The translations under genes and the position numbers were made by a program. Below the pieces are notes generated by a model, which made no database searches, was not told the DNA's origin, and saw only the letters and a program-made list of their open reading frames with translations. This document shows, one piece after another, positions 24,431-35,188 of a DNA stretch of 64,000 nucleotides. Within the stretch, counting starts at the first letter, position 1. Every line of letters starts with the position of its first letter. This DNA is from Gnetum montanum (Eukaryota; Streptophyta; Gnetopsida; Gnetales; Gnetaceae), in NCBI GenBank assembly GCA_015680685.1, contig MNCI01037652.1:122656-186655 (forward strand), given 5' to 3'.

Positions 24431-24940
24431 TACTTGCTTAAGAAAGCAGTTCACTATGAGTGGATGGCTCAATGCTAGGAAGCATTTGAAAACCTTAAGC
24501 AAGAGTTGGCATAATTATTGACAGTTTATCCTCCACAAGAGGGTAAACCATTTTACATCTACCTTTCCATCTTTGATGCATCTATTGTATCTCTACTTTG
24601 TCAAAATTGAGATGATGGAGTGGAGATGTCAGTATACTATCTTAGCCATGCATTAGTTGCCCATGAGACCTAATACATTGAAGTAGAGAAGTATTGTCTA
24701 GTACTAGTCTTCTCATTGAAGAAGTTGAGACACTACCTCTTTAGGAGCCAAGTCAATGTCATTTGCAAAGATAATGTGCTTAGAGCCATAACAACCAACA
24801 TCTATGAGAGTATCCATATAGCCAAATGGAAAGCTATAACAATGGAGTTTGATCTTCATTATGTTTTCTAGTCCTCAACAAAAGGTCAAGCTATAGTCAT
24901 ACAACTTATAGTTTCACCTGTTAATGGCCATGCAACCATA
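24431..24940 (+). pseudogene. RNase H of element C
   Basis: After frameshifts the sequence encodes IYLSIFDASIVSLLC (about 24560-24605), YYLSHALVAHE and VEKYCLVLVFSLKKLRHYLF (about 24690-24745), matching the RT-linked RNase H and connection of Ty3/gypsy elements. Substrate would be the RNA strand of the RNA-DNA hybrid. Several stops. Confidence 0.75.
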
Positions 24941-25345
24941 GACTTGGAGTTTTCAAATGAACATGTTAACATCATTAGCCAAGTACCTGAGGGTTATGAT
25001 GTAGTTATGCACTTTGACAAAGCCTCAAATATGCATGAGGCTAGTGTCATTGCCATCATAACCTTCTTGTTTGATGAAATCCAACCCTTCACCTATCATT
25101 TTGAATTTTCATGGATCAATAATATAGCGGAGAATGAGGGATTGATAAGAGGGATGATGATAGATTGTGACCTAGGAATTAAGCATTTAACAATTAAGGA
25201 TGATTTATAACTTGTGGTCAACCAAGTAACTGAGGTTTATGCATGCAAGGCCAAACATTTACAACCTTATTGTGACTTAGGAAAACAACTGTTACAATAA
25301 TTTACAGAAGTTGATATCCGACATATACCCTAAAATAAAAATTCT
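24941..25345 (+). pseudogene. Second RNase H-type domain (Tat hallmark) of element C
   Basis: The open stretch 24944-25210 contains VMHFDKASNMHEASV, then HFEFSWINNIAENEGLIRGM, LGIKHLTIKDD and, past a stop, LVVNQVTE. This matches the additional RNase H that Tat-lineage elements carry between the ordinary RNase H and integrase (hallmarks: FDGAS, TNN.AEYEALI, GDS). The first catalytic Asp is retained (FDKAS), while the GDS motif reads KDD. The domain supports the Tat assignment more than anything else in the window. Confidence 0.8.
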
Positions 25346-26745
25346 ATAGCCAATGCAATTGTAATACTATGCCTTAGTGTGATGCCCTATGTCTTTAGCA
25401 AGTTGTCCACATTGATCATGGACTATGCTATTTCCATCATGCAAAGTGTTGAGGATACATTTGTGGCTATAGTTCACACTGCTCTTGTAAGGGAGTGGTA
25501 TGATGATATCAAGTTTTACCTTATACATGGTGAACCTTCACAAGGCCTAACTACTGCTCAAAAGGATGTTGTACGTAAATGATCCAAATAGTATGTCATA
25601 GTAGGCAATAACAGATTATGTAGATGGTCTTATGATGGCATATTATTAGTGTGCTTGGGTAAAACCAAAGCCTGTACAATCCTAGAGGAGATTCACGAGG
25701 ATGTATGTGGGGGACATATAGGACCTAGAGCTATGGCTACTAAGATTAAATGGTTAGGTTATTACTAGACCTATATGGAAAATCACTACCTACAAAAGGT
25801 TAAAACTTGTGACACCTACCAACAACATAGCAATCTCATACACGTACCACCAATTGAGTTACATACTACTTAGATTAGTTGGCCATTTTAGTGGTGGGGG
25901 TTAGATATCATTGGACTTATAATGCCTAAATCGTTTACAAGGCATAGCTTCATCATCACCACAACTGAAGATTTTACTAAGTGGTTGAAGCTATTCCCTT
26001 AAGGAAAATCACATCTAAACAAGTTTATAGATTCATTTTGGACAATATAGTAGCCCTTTTTGGCATACTTATGACCATAGTCATAGATAACAGAACACAA
26101 TTTAGCAACCAAGAAATGAAACATTTTTGTCATGACCTAGGTACTAAGCATTTCTTTTTCTCACCATACTACCCTCAAGCTAATGAACAACTTGAAGTAA
26201 GCAATAAGGCTGTAATAAACTTGTTCAAAAAAATGGTGAATAATAGTAAACATAGGTGGCATGAGCAACTTGTCCATGCACTTTGGACCTATCAAATGAC
26301 ATACAATATTGCAACAGGTGTAATCCAATATAGCATTTTTTATGGTTTTTAAGCTATTTTACCTTTTGAACTACAAATACCATTGCTTCGAGTGGCCTTA
26401 TTTGACTTCATCAATGATGAACAGGACAAGGAGCTATGTACCATGGACCTAGACTAAGTGGAGGAGTAATAGGTGCGAATGCCTGTTTACATAGAGTGCT
26501 AACAGGAGAGGCAAAAGCAACAATACCACCATAACCTAGGCAAGTGAAAGATCAAGGAAGGGGATCTAGTCCTCAAAGCCATCCATGAACCTGTAGAGAA
26601 ATTCTTAGCCAACTGGGAAGGGCCTTTATTGATCACCAAGGCTTATGGCAACAGGGCCTACTAGATAGCAGACATGGATATAAATGAGTTGGCCAATCCA
26701 GTCAATCATTCCTATCTAAAGCTATACTACATGTAGCCCATACAC
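25346..26745 (+). pseudogene. Integrase of element C
   Basis: The zinc-binding N-terminus is seen around 25690-25830 as H and H (EEIHEDVCGGHIGP) followed by CDTYQQ, where the second Cys is Tyr. In the core, WWGLDIIG has Asp at 25904-25906. VIDNRTQF has Asp at 26086-26088, and NEQLEVSN has Glu at 26194-26196. The last two are 36 codons apart, the exact D-35-E spacing. The open stretch 25981-26352 covers the core end. The C-terminal part (GPLLITKAY..., about 26610-26730) is recognisable. Frameshifts precede the core. Integrase would join the cDNA to the chromosome. Confidence 0.85.
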
Positions 26746-27804
26746 AATGTCAATGATCTTAATAGCCAACAACAAGAGAGCTTGCATGACATCCTTTTCT
26801 CAACAAAAGAACATATTTCTATGGCCTATCATGGCCTTAAATTGGCAACACTAGTGACCTTGTAGCCTATTTTCATTTATCATTCTATGCTACCTTATGC
26901 ATTTCATTGTAAAAACATAATTTATTTGCCTAGTTTTTCTTGTCCTCTTAGAGTTGTGCTTGTAGGGTGAAGCCTAGAGGCATCATGAAGGTTCAACTCA
27001 TTGCAACAACAAGTCACCACATGACCTCGATGCAAAATATTCAGTGAGTTTGTCTTGTCATGCCAAGAGTGCTTCTCTCATGTAATTTTCATGATCATTT
27101 CATTGAGCCCAATCTTATAGCCTAATTATAGCCTTCCTTATCCTAGATAACAATGTTGACTAATGTTTGGCACTCATGCACTATGTTCATACGATATCTC
27201 TTTGTCATACTCCACTATCAAGTACACTTAAATGTAACACATCTTATTCAGTTGGAAACCATCTATGTCATTGAGTGTGACACATCTCACTCAATGGGAA
27301 AACCAAATCAAAATTAGCCTCAACAAAGAAACCTAATGAAGGTTTCACCCCATAAAAAAAAATAAACAAAAGCGAAAGTAAATTGCCAAGAAGCCAAATG
27401 ACAAATGTAGGCCAAAAAGTGGCTTCAAACATGCAAAAGGAGGAGTCTAATGGCAAAAGGAGGAGTCTAATGGCCAAAGAAACATTGGAGCAAGGTGTTA
27501 GTTCTTCAAACTCATTGCCAAGTGACCAACACTTTAAAGTAAAAAGTGCAAAGCCAAAATGGATTGACCAACATGTCTGTGTCATACTATAGTCATGATG
27601 TCAACATTTAAAGATCATTGTTAGCCATTGTGAGCATCTTCTCATCATAACCTCATCCCACCATCATGATCACTCTTGGGTAAGATTCAACATTATCGAA
27701 TCAAGCATAGAGAAGGCACATCAATGATGTTCCTCTAGTGGTGTTTTTTATTCTTTGTCAATGTCTCTTAGGTTAATTCTCCAAAGATCAACAAAGAGGG
27801 ACCA
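26746..27804 (+). other. 3' noncoding block and polypurine tract of element C
   Basis: Homologous to 9621-10543 in A. A direct 18-bp-scale duplication (GGAGTCTAATGGC) is visible at 27443-27475. It ends with ACAAAGAGGGACCAA at 27790-27804, a purine-rich candidate polypurine tract directly before the LTR start TGAAACACC. Confidence 0.65.
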
Positions 27805-28120
27805 ATGAAACACCACAAAAAATTCATGTTGCAAATTCCATTTCTCAACTGGAGGTGAAACTTTATTGTAAATTTGAGATACGTAGTGCATGAGCTATGA
27901 TCTTACATATCTCAACCTTTTGGGATTAAAAAGTGCCTTAAAAGTTGTCATTGCCTCACTTCCCAAGTAGAAAAAAGGTACCCCATGTCTATATTTGGGC
28001 TTCAAAGGGCTAAAAAACACCTTGTGAATAGCTAAAATATGCATTTCCATGGGTTTTTGTATGGGTATAGCCCCAACTACGCTGGAGTCATCAATTCTGA
28101 TTAATGCTACAGTAAACACT
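27805..28120 (+). repeat. Truncated 3' LTR of element C
   Basis: Starts TGAAACACC and follows the 5' LTR (16048 on) for about 315 bp, up to the first 17-bp unit GCTACAGTAAACAC. It then breaks and LTR sequence of element J begins. Confidence 0.8.
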
Positions 28121-28730
28121 TATAAGAGATTCTCTTAACCTCTTCTAATTTTTCTCCCTTGCCTCTCAATTGAACTCTTCTTGCACAAGCTCTTAAGGAA
28201 CCTATGAAATTCCTCTTATCTCACTCTTACCCAAACTTAGGTCTTGGACTCTTTTTATAGCTTCTTGATATGACCTTTCATCTTTCCTATAATTTTTCAT
28301 TCAATTAGATATTCATTAAAATCTATACAAGACATCTTGGAAAAGCATGAGATGTCTTCCCTAGGTGTAAAGATATCAAAGAAGACATCTTGTATCCAAT
28401 TGAGACATCTTATAGGAGATGTCTTTCATGTTGGGAACATGTCTATCATGTGGAGGATATGTCTACATTGTAGGGAAGATGTCTCTCCTACTAGGGCCAA
28501 AAATAAATATGCTTATTTTTAGGTCTAGAGCCTATAGATATGTTCAAACAAGTTTCCATTAAATCTAAAACCCTCTAACCTTATAAAAATAATTACAAAG
28601 CACCTCCAAACATGTCAAAACATCTTGGAATCATCATGAATAAGGTTAACACTAGAAGACACACTCAGACAAGGCTTACTTATTCAAAATACATTGAGGA
28701 TTACACAAGGACTGGGTAATGTCATCTACA
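28121..28730 (-). repeat. 5' LTR of element J, promoter part
   Basis: The minus-strand start is TGTAGATGAC at 28730. It shares about 300 bp with 13449-13748. A TATA box reads GCTATAAAAAGAG on the minus strand near 28250-28262, the expected place for a U3 promoter directing transcription leftward toward the PBS at 15790. It ends at element C. Confidence 0.7.
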
Positions 28731-30240
28731 AAATCCCTACATGACTACTCATCCACATAGTAGGGATAGACCTCCAAGTTCCCTTTCTAAGTGTAAGGTT
28801 ACACTTGCAACCACTAATATCATCTAACATTGATTATTCTATGATCTAATTATTGATGAAACCAAACCAAGGTAACATGTCATAGATCATATAAAAGTCA
28901 AGGTTTTGGTTTGGTTTTGCCTCATTCATGTATTTATAAATAGTAAGCTTCTTAAATTTTTTTTTACCAAAAATATCTTGTTGATCCCTCTAGTTGTGGT
29001 AACCAATCCCAACCCCAATAGTGATTACAAATCCATGACTAAGTAAAAGGATTCTCATGCTATCTATATGTTAATGGTTTAGGTCAAGGGTTTTGTTCTT
29101 GATCCCAAGGAACAAATGGATTTAGGAATTGGATGGAAGAAACATTTGATGTTGTCAAAGTTTACTAAGATAGAGACTTCTAGGCCTTCATGGCCATGGG
29201 TAGGGATGAACAAAGATTTTATTACACTATTACATTTGGGGGTCAAGTGTTCTAGGCAATAGGTTGAACATGAGATAGACATTACATGATTATTGGTTAA
29301 ACCACTCATTTTGATCATACTTAAGTGATTATAGGATTTGTTTAGGATGGTAGAAATACCAATTTATGTGGAATGAATAACTTGAAATAGCATCACTCTT
29401 TCCATTACCTTTATTTTATTTTTTAAAAGAATTTTCTCTTTTTACTTTACTTTTTTTTTCTATTTCTTTTCTTTTTATACAAAGAGGATTTTTAATGAAG
29501 CATGGGAGTCATGGAAATAAATTGGAGTGTCAAATCACCACATGAAGTCTTCAACTAACATGAACATGAGAATTCATTCCTCTCCACATGGAATGCATAG
29601 GTTCATAAGATCATGAACCTCTTCTAACTAATGATGATCATGCATGACAAGCACATGCATCTTAATTTAATCATACTAATTAGACCCATTATAATTGTCA
29701 TAAGCATTCTTGATGATACAACCTTTCATTGTTAGTAGCTAAGCTCTCTTATAGTATTCCATATCTCACATGCTAAGATTTGGATCCACCACCTACCCAT
29801 AATTTCGATAGTAGTAGCTTCAACAACTCACAATGTGAGTCTTAGCTCCCCACAGAATTTGAGCTTGGTTCACCAATGATGGATAGAGGAAAGTTGAGTG
29901 AATGAATTTTGTTGCATGTGTATTTGATCAATCAAGGATCCACTTTAGACCCATTTTCTACTCTCATAGTATCATTACATCTACAACTTACTCATCCATC
30001 ATTAGCTTAATAGGTGAGCATTCATAATGCACATTAATTAATTTTTCCTATACACATAATATTTAATTAAAAGAAATATTAACCCAAAAGAAAAAGAAAA
30101 GTAGATAGTGATATATCGTTAATTTTTAAAAATAAAAAAATGCACATTAAATAAAAAATATAAAAATACACACCAAATAATCAAATTATATATACCACTA
30201 AAGCCATTACATGAAGGAGTTTTTCTTCAAATCTAAGTTC
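28731..30240. other. Unassigned 1.5 kb
   Basis: AT-rich, no convincing coding signal on either strand and no repeat of other window sequence noticed. T-rich stretches occur at 29405-29475 and an A-rich stretch at 30110-30190. Short minus-strand frame 29079-29318 has no recognisable motif and is not called. Confidence 0.5.
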
Positions 30241-30249
30241 AAGGTTGAC

Positions 30250-32110
30250 ACGTGACAAGATCCTTGTTAAACTTGTTGTTTAGAAGCATATCTTCCTTGG
30301 TCTTATTTTGTTGAAGATAATGGTGGAGAAGAGGATGAGTGTGGATCCTCACAAATAGTTATATTCTTCTTTCTTTTAAGAAAATGCTTTCATCTATGAG
30401 GTGATGAATTTCTTTCCATGAAAGAAAAATGATGATTATGGTACTACTCAATAGTGAATGATGATGGAAAATGAGGATAGTACCTTGCATTAAGAAACTA
30501 TACATGTTTCCACTATGGACAATTTCAAATTCCATTCTATAATGGTGTAGAAGGCCATGTTGAATATTATTGGACTTGTAGCCACAAAGATAGTTTTGGT
30601 GGATATGGATAATATTTTTGGGATATTACATAAGGTACTTGGTTCATGGCCTACTAAGTTTCATGTTAGGAAGAGGGACATCATGAGGAAGATTGTTGCG
30701 ATGTAGAGGAAGAACTGTAAGAATTAGGTTCCATCCATTGTTGAAGTTATGAGTGAAAAAATGAACCATAAGGATAAGAAATTTGAGCATGTTAAGGACT
30801 CTTACTTCTTGTTTTAAATTTATGAGATGTTTCAATGACTTTTTTTTTTCAAATCATTGAAATTTAATATTTTCTTTTGGTTGATCACATTCCAAACCTT
30901 GCTAAGAACATTCTTAAGGTTTTCCAAAGTATTTTTTATTTTTATACTTTCCTAAATAAGGGCTTCAAAAATATTAGAAGGTTGAATATTATATTTAACA
31001 TTCTTTACACCCTTCTGATATTGGGAATTTATGTTGACATACTATACATTTGCATGCTTATTTTGTTCACCATTCAACTTAGCCATAACATCTAACATCG
31101 TAGTAATTTGAGTTATTACTCTTTAGTAGAGATCATTGATGAATAACATATCTGCCCTTTCATAATCTTGTAATCATATTGCTTCTACCAAGTGCATTAA
31201 TAGTTCATGTTTTATGAATCCATCATTTGGACATTGATTAAGCATACAATTATAATGTTCTATCACCATGTCCAATGACTCATTGGTATCTTACTTCCAT
31301 CCTGCTATCTTCTTTCAAAGGTTTGCAAATCAAGCATAAGAATGAAGTATAATATTAAAAGCATTTAACAAGTATATCTAGAAGAGATGGAATTGAGTGA
31401 AAGAGCTTAATACCATGATTTACATGATCAATGAGTATTTGGGAAAAAAGGTGGAATTTCTACCACTCACTATTTAATCCTTGTAACTCACAAGTGATGA
31501 TGAATGTTTAAACATGGGGTTGGTAATTATCATTTTTTCCCATTAAATGTATGAATGTCAACCATATCAACCTTTTTAATTCCAGTCTTCTCAATTCTTT
31601 CAGTTGGGATGCAAACTACTTCATGAGTTTGACCTTGCTAGGTCCACAGGAATAATGACTCATCAAAGTTATTAATCCCTCCATTAAAATAAAGGTAGGA
31701 CAAAGGTAGAGTTCTCAAATACATCAAATTATCACAAGTGTAGATCAAGACCCATATACAAAGATGCATCCTCCTTCTTCTATAAGAATCATTCATGTTG
31801 TAGTAATGGAAGTGTCTAGGAGAAGGTCCTGCCTATTTCCTAGCATGTATACACTTATACTCTTTCCTTGCAATCATATTAGCTCTTACTTTTCATGAGT
31901 AGCATACTCTAATTTTTGGGATGAAATGGATTCATAATCTATCAAATCCTTAATAAAGCTTGATTAAACAAACCATTTGAAAAGATGGTAGGTGCAGATT
32001 CTCTAGGATTTTTGTAAAATTGTTCATGTGCATCATACCATCATTCTAGTTTTTCTTGACATATTTTTTTCATGATAGAGAGTGCTACCTTATTATCCAT
32101 ATTTTTTAAT
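30250..32110 (-). pseudogene. Element I: decayed gag on the minus strand
   Basis: On the minus strand, around 31330 to 31160, the conceptual translation contains KKIAGWK, then ESLDMVIEHYNCMLNQCPND and GFIKHELLMHLVEAI. This aligns with the Gag of elements E and G in the opposite orientation (IQGWKQE.HEPLDMALDRYY, LNRC..HGFSQEE). Upstream (32110-31900) a segment reads EKLE.WYDAHEQFYKNPRES and downstream there is a Ser/Pro/Tyr-rich tail. The pattern fits a Ty3/gypsy Gag close to the Athila type. Boundaries, LTRs and any pol were not found. Confidence 0.55.
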
Positions 32111-32938
32111 GTGATTTTGACCAATTATATTTTCTACTTCAATCAATTTGCATTGCTTAATTTATCCATTCTTGCTTCAGTCCTTTATTTTCTAAATCAT
32201 CAACAACTTAAAAAATGAAATTTTTGAATGTACAAGTATTTTAAGGTAATTCATCAACATCTTCCCTAGAAATAATACCAATGATAGGGATTCCTTTCAT
32301 TTTAGACCAATGAAATCTATCATACAAATAGCAGTGTGATACAATCATAAGCTTTAAAGATAATGGTAAGTGGATTGACAAGAACACTCATGTGTATTGT
32401 TATGTTTAATAAATATAAAAGACATTATAATATATATTATGGGGTCTTATCCTTAAATGTCAATGAATATAATCATTTGTTATGTAAATTCATTGTGTTA
32501 TATAAAATAATTTGGAATTCTCTCTTAACTTGAAAAATATGATGAAGGAATATGAAATTGAAAGGTAAATAAATAACATAAACTTTATTAATGGAATTCT
32601 TAGATACATTGTTAATGGTTGTAGGTTATCTTCAAATGAAACTTAGGAGCTTATAGATAATCCAAAATTACCACCATGGTTAGGCCTATAGACCAAATGA
32701 TTGATTAGTTTCTTCTTGTCTTGCTTCACCTAGCTCTCATTACCTGCCATTCCAACTTTGTAACTCCATGTTGATACAACCTCTAAACTTGGCCTTAAAT
32801 GTCATAGATTAAGCCTATCCCTGATAGGTACCATGAATAGTTACAACTCATGATAACAAGGGATCCCTTCTTTCAAAGGTTAATTTCATAACTAATATAT
32901 AATTCTATCCTTGACAATGGATGGGATGTTATAATCTA
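32111..32938 (-). repeat. Probable 3' LTR of element F (minus strand)
   Basis: Inferred from position: it directly follows a polypurine tract placed after the integrase end. It opens near TATAACATCCC on the minus strand. The other LTR of F is not in the window, so the far boundary and identity are unproven. Confidence 0.4.
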
Positions 32939-32950
32939 TCCCCCTTAAGA
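32939..32950 (-). other. Polypurine tract of element F
   Basis: The minus strand reads TCTTAAGGGGGA just downstream of a tail encoding EVLEDELKS. An acidic tail followed by AAGGGGGA before the LTR is the usual arrangement at the pol end of plant chromovirus-type elements. Confidence 0.6.
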
Positions 32951-32959
32951 TTTGAGCTC

Positions 32960-34159
32960 ATCCTCGAGCACTTCTTCTATGTCCAGCTACTCAACAATTA
33001 CATCCTAATTTTGCTCCTTATTTTTAGCTTCATTATCATCATCATTATTATCTATACATACAATAACTATGCATTAATCTATTATTAATACCTATTAGTA
33101 AATATATGTTATTACTTAATATCATGATGATAAAAGAGTTGAGGATATGTCTTGAGAATAAACTTCCTATTTTCCCAAGTTTATTGTTCATAATTAGACC
33201 ATTGAATAAGCACTTCACTAATGGTTTTATTATAGAGCTACTTCATTCTTTGATCCTTAATTGCAATTGGTTTAACCTCAAAGCTTCCATTAGATCTTAG
33301 AGGTAAAGTGTTCCAATCTAGTGCATATTGTATAACATTTTTATGAAACTTGAGTAAATTCACATGACATGTTGGGTGGATCTTTAATTTTACTAGAAGA
33401 TTTAATTAATATTCCACTTCACCAATTCATTTTGAGACTTCAAAAGATCCATAGTATCCTAGACCTAACTTCATATATCATTCCAACTTAAGGGAACTCC
33501 TAGTGGATTTAACTCTCAGTAATATGTAATTACCAATTTAGAATCCCTTCTTAAGATGATGTTGATTCACATATTCCTTATACTTATCTTAGACTACTTG
33601 AAAATTCTATTCAACTCTTGTAATGATATTTTCCATGATTTTTATTTCTTCTTCCTTCCACTCTACTCTTAAAGTTTGGTCTACCTAAGTTAGTGATGTA
33701 TGGTAACTCTATCTATATATAACTTTAAGTGGTTTTATATGTATGGATCCCTAATAATCATTATTGTAGAAAAATTCATCTAGGTGTAAGTAATTCTTGC
33801 ATGTTTTTGGTATACTTTTGACATAGTTTCGTAGAATATCTTCTTGTATTCGATTGACATGTTTTGTTTGGTTGTATGTTTTTAGATAGTATGGCCCATC
33901 TTTGATAGGCAATCAACTACCACCAAGATTTTGTCATTTTCTTTCTTGATTACTAGTAATCCAAAAATAAAATCCATGGTAACTTCTTTCCATGTCCATG
34001 TTGGAACCTCCAAGGGTTATAATAATCCACTTGATTTTTTTTGTTTAGCCTTTACTCTTTGGTAAATTGGGTAATTATTAATATATGTGGATATATCATT
34101 CTTCATCCTAGGCTAAAGTTAAAACTTACATATCAACACATACATTTTGATATATCTAG
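32960..34159 (-). pseudogene. Integrase (middle and end) of element F
   Basis: Minus strand from 34159: RMKNDISTYINNYPIYQRVK (zinc-binding CPICQ changed to YPIYQ), SSGLL, LEVPTWTWKEVTMDFIFGLL with the first catalytic Asp near 33985, and ILVVVDCLSKMGHT. The part of the core carrying the second Asp and the Glu is missing near 33875: the frame jumps to the helix VNRIQEDILRN and FFYNNDY. The C-terminal part (GYYGSFEVSK, HPTCHVNLLKFHKN) and a chromodomain-like stretch (ISEVLIQWSNYEQ.TWEN) follow. Multiple stops. Confidence 0.75.
34155..34159. repeat. Target-site duplication of element E, left copy
   Basis: TCTAG directly before the LTR start TGAAAAATT; repeated at 40551-40555 after the 3' LTR. 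Confidence 0.9.
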
Positions 34160-34228
34160 TGAAAAATTATTAGTTGGCTAGGATATCACAAAGAGTCATT
34201 TTTTGGTCAACTAAGCTATTAGAGCTAT

Positions 34229-34248
34229 GATATTGGAGCCCCAATATC
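34229..34248 (+). promoter_or_regulatory. Perfect 8-bp inverted repeat upstream of the E TATA box
   Basis: GATATTGG-AGCC-CCAATATC. It lies 66 bp upstream of TATAAATA. The 3' LTR has the same structure with two changed bases (GATATTGA-AGCC-TCAATGTC near 39655). Confidence 0.7.
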
Positions 34249-34313
34249 ACATTTCTGATATTAGATCACATGCTACATTACTGAATATTCGATATCATGG
34301 GATGTGTGCTGGC

Positions 34314-34323
34314 CTATAAATAT
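34314..34323 (+). promoter_or_regulatory. TATA box of the E 5' LTR
   Basis: CTATAAATATAAC, also present in the 3' LTR at about 39736-39745 (CCTATAAATATAAC). It marks the U3/R promoter driving gag rightward. Confidence 0.75.
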
Positions 34324-35057
34324 AACACTTGGATGCATGGTTTGGAAGTCAATTAGTCAATAGAGTAGCCAAACTCTTGTTGTTTTATTTTGTAGTCTTA
34401 GATAATAATCAAGGAGTACCCGTAGTGTGGATCTCAGTTAGTTGTATGGTGTCTTATCTAAGTGGAAATGTATCTAGACACATTCCATGACTGATAATAA
34501 GATTGAGATTAATTCTTATTCATTGCAACACTTGGACTTAGATTAGATTTACTTTTCATGTACTTAGTTAATATTTATGTTTCCATACATATTAATGAAT
34601 TGGTGGAATGAGCATGACTAGTTTCAATTGTTAAAACTTTTTTGCTTGGTAATCCTAGCAATGTTATTGCTTGGTTTGCCTAGTAACATAATGTGTGGTA
34701 ATCCCAGTACTAGATACGTAGGTTTAGGATGTGTACAACAAGCTAGGAATGAACACTCATCACTTGTAGGCTAGTCTAGAATTTACTATCCATTGTTAAT
34801 TAGCTTAATTAATTGATTTCTTTATTACCGTTAGGAATAGCATAAGGCTAAGACAACATCAATTATCATATGCCTTACTTTGGACTAATTCATACATGAC
34901 AAAGCTACCACTGTCCAAGTGGGAAGACAATGAACTGTGATCAAGACATAATGATCTAGATGCCACAACTAGTCCCATCCATAGAATTCAGCTATATCAT
35001 GCATGAACACTTGTGATTTGTATAATTGGGTGTAGGGGGTACTTAACCGTTCATCAT

Positions 35058-35075
35058 TGGTGCCATTACTGGGGA
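35058..35075 (+). other. Primer-binding site of element E (Asp tRNA)
   Basis: TGGTGCCATTACTGGGGA lies one base after the LTR end. Plant tRNA-Asp would give TGGCGCCGTTGCCGGGGA; the four differences are all transitions and three fall in CpG sites. tRNA-Asp priming is known in the Athila group. Confidence 0.85.
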
Positions 35076-35188
35076 TGGTGCTAGTTATCTAGATTAGTTA
35101 TATTATACATGATCACTATAAAAGTATTATCAATCTATATTTTACAAAATATTAATATTTTAAGTCACACATGTTATTAGGTAAAATC

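Larger units (their letters stand above)
16048..28120 (+). mobile_element. Element C: Tat-like Ty3/gypsy retrotransposon
   Basis: 5' LTR (16048 to about 17990), gag, internal palindrome array, T-rich tract with acceptor-like end, pol in the order RT, RNase H, second RNase H, integrase, then a 3' noncoding block and a truncated 3' LTR (27805-28120). The extra RNase H-type domain between RNase H and integrase is characteristic of the Tat lineage of plant Ty3/gypsy elements. The two LTR copies differ by roughly one base in eight over 300 bp by eye. It interrupts the 5' LTR of element J. Confidence 0.8.
34160..35056 (+). repeat. 5' LTR of element E
   Basis: 897 bp, TGAAAAATT..TTCATCA. Matches 39546-40550 throughout, with many transition differences. 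The TATA box and an inverted repeat are annotated separately. Confidence 0.92.
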
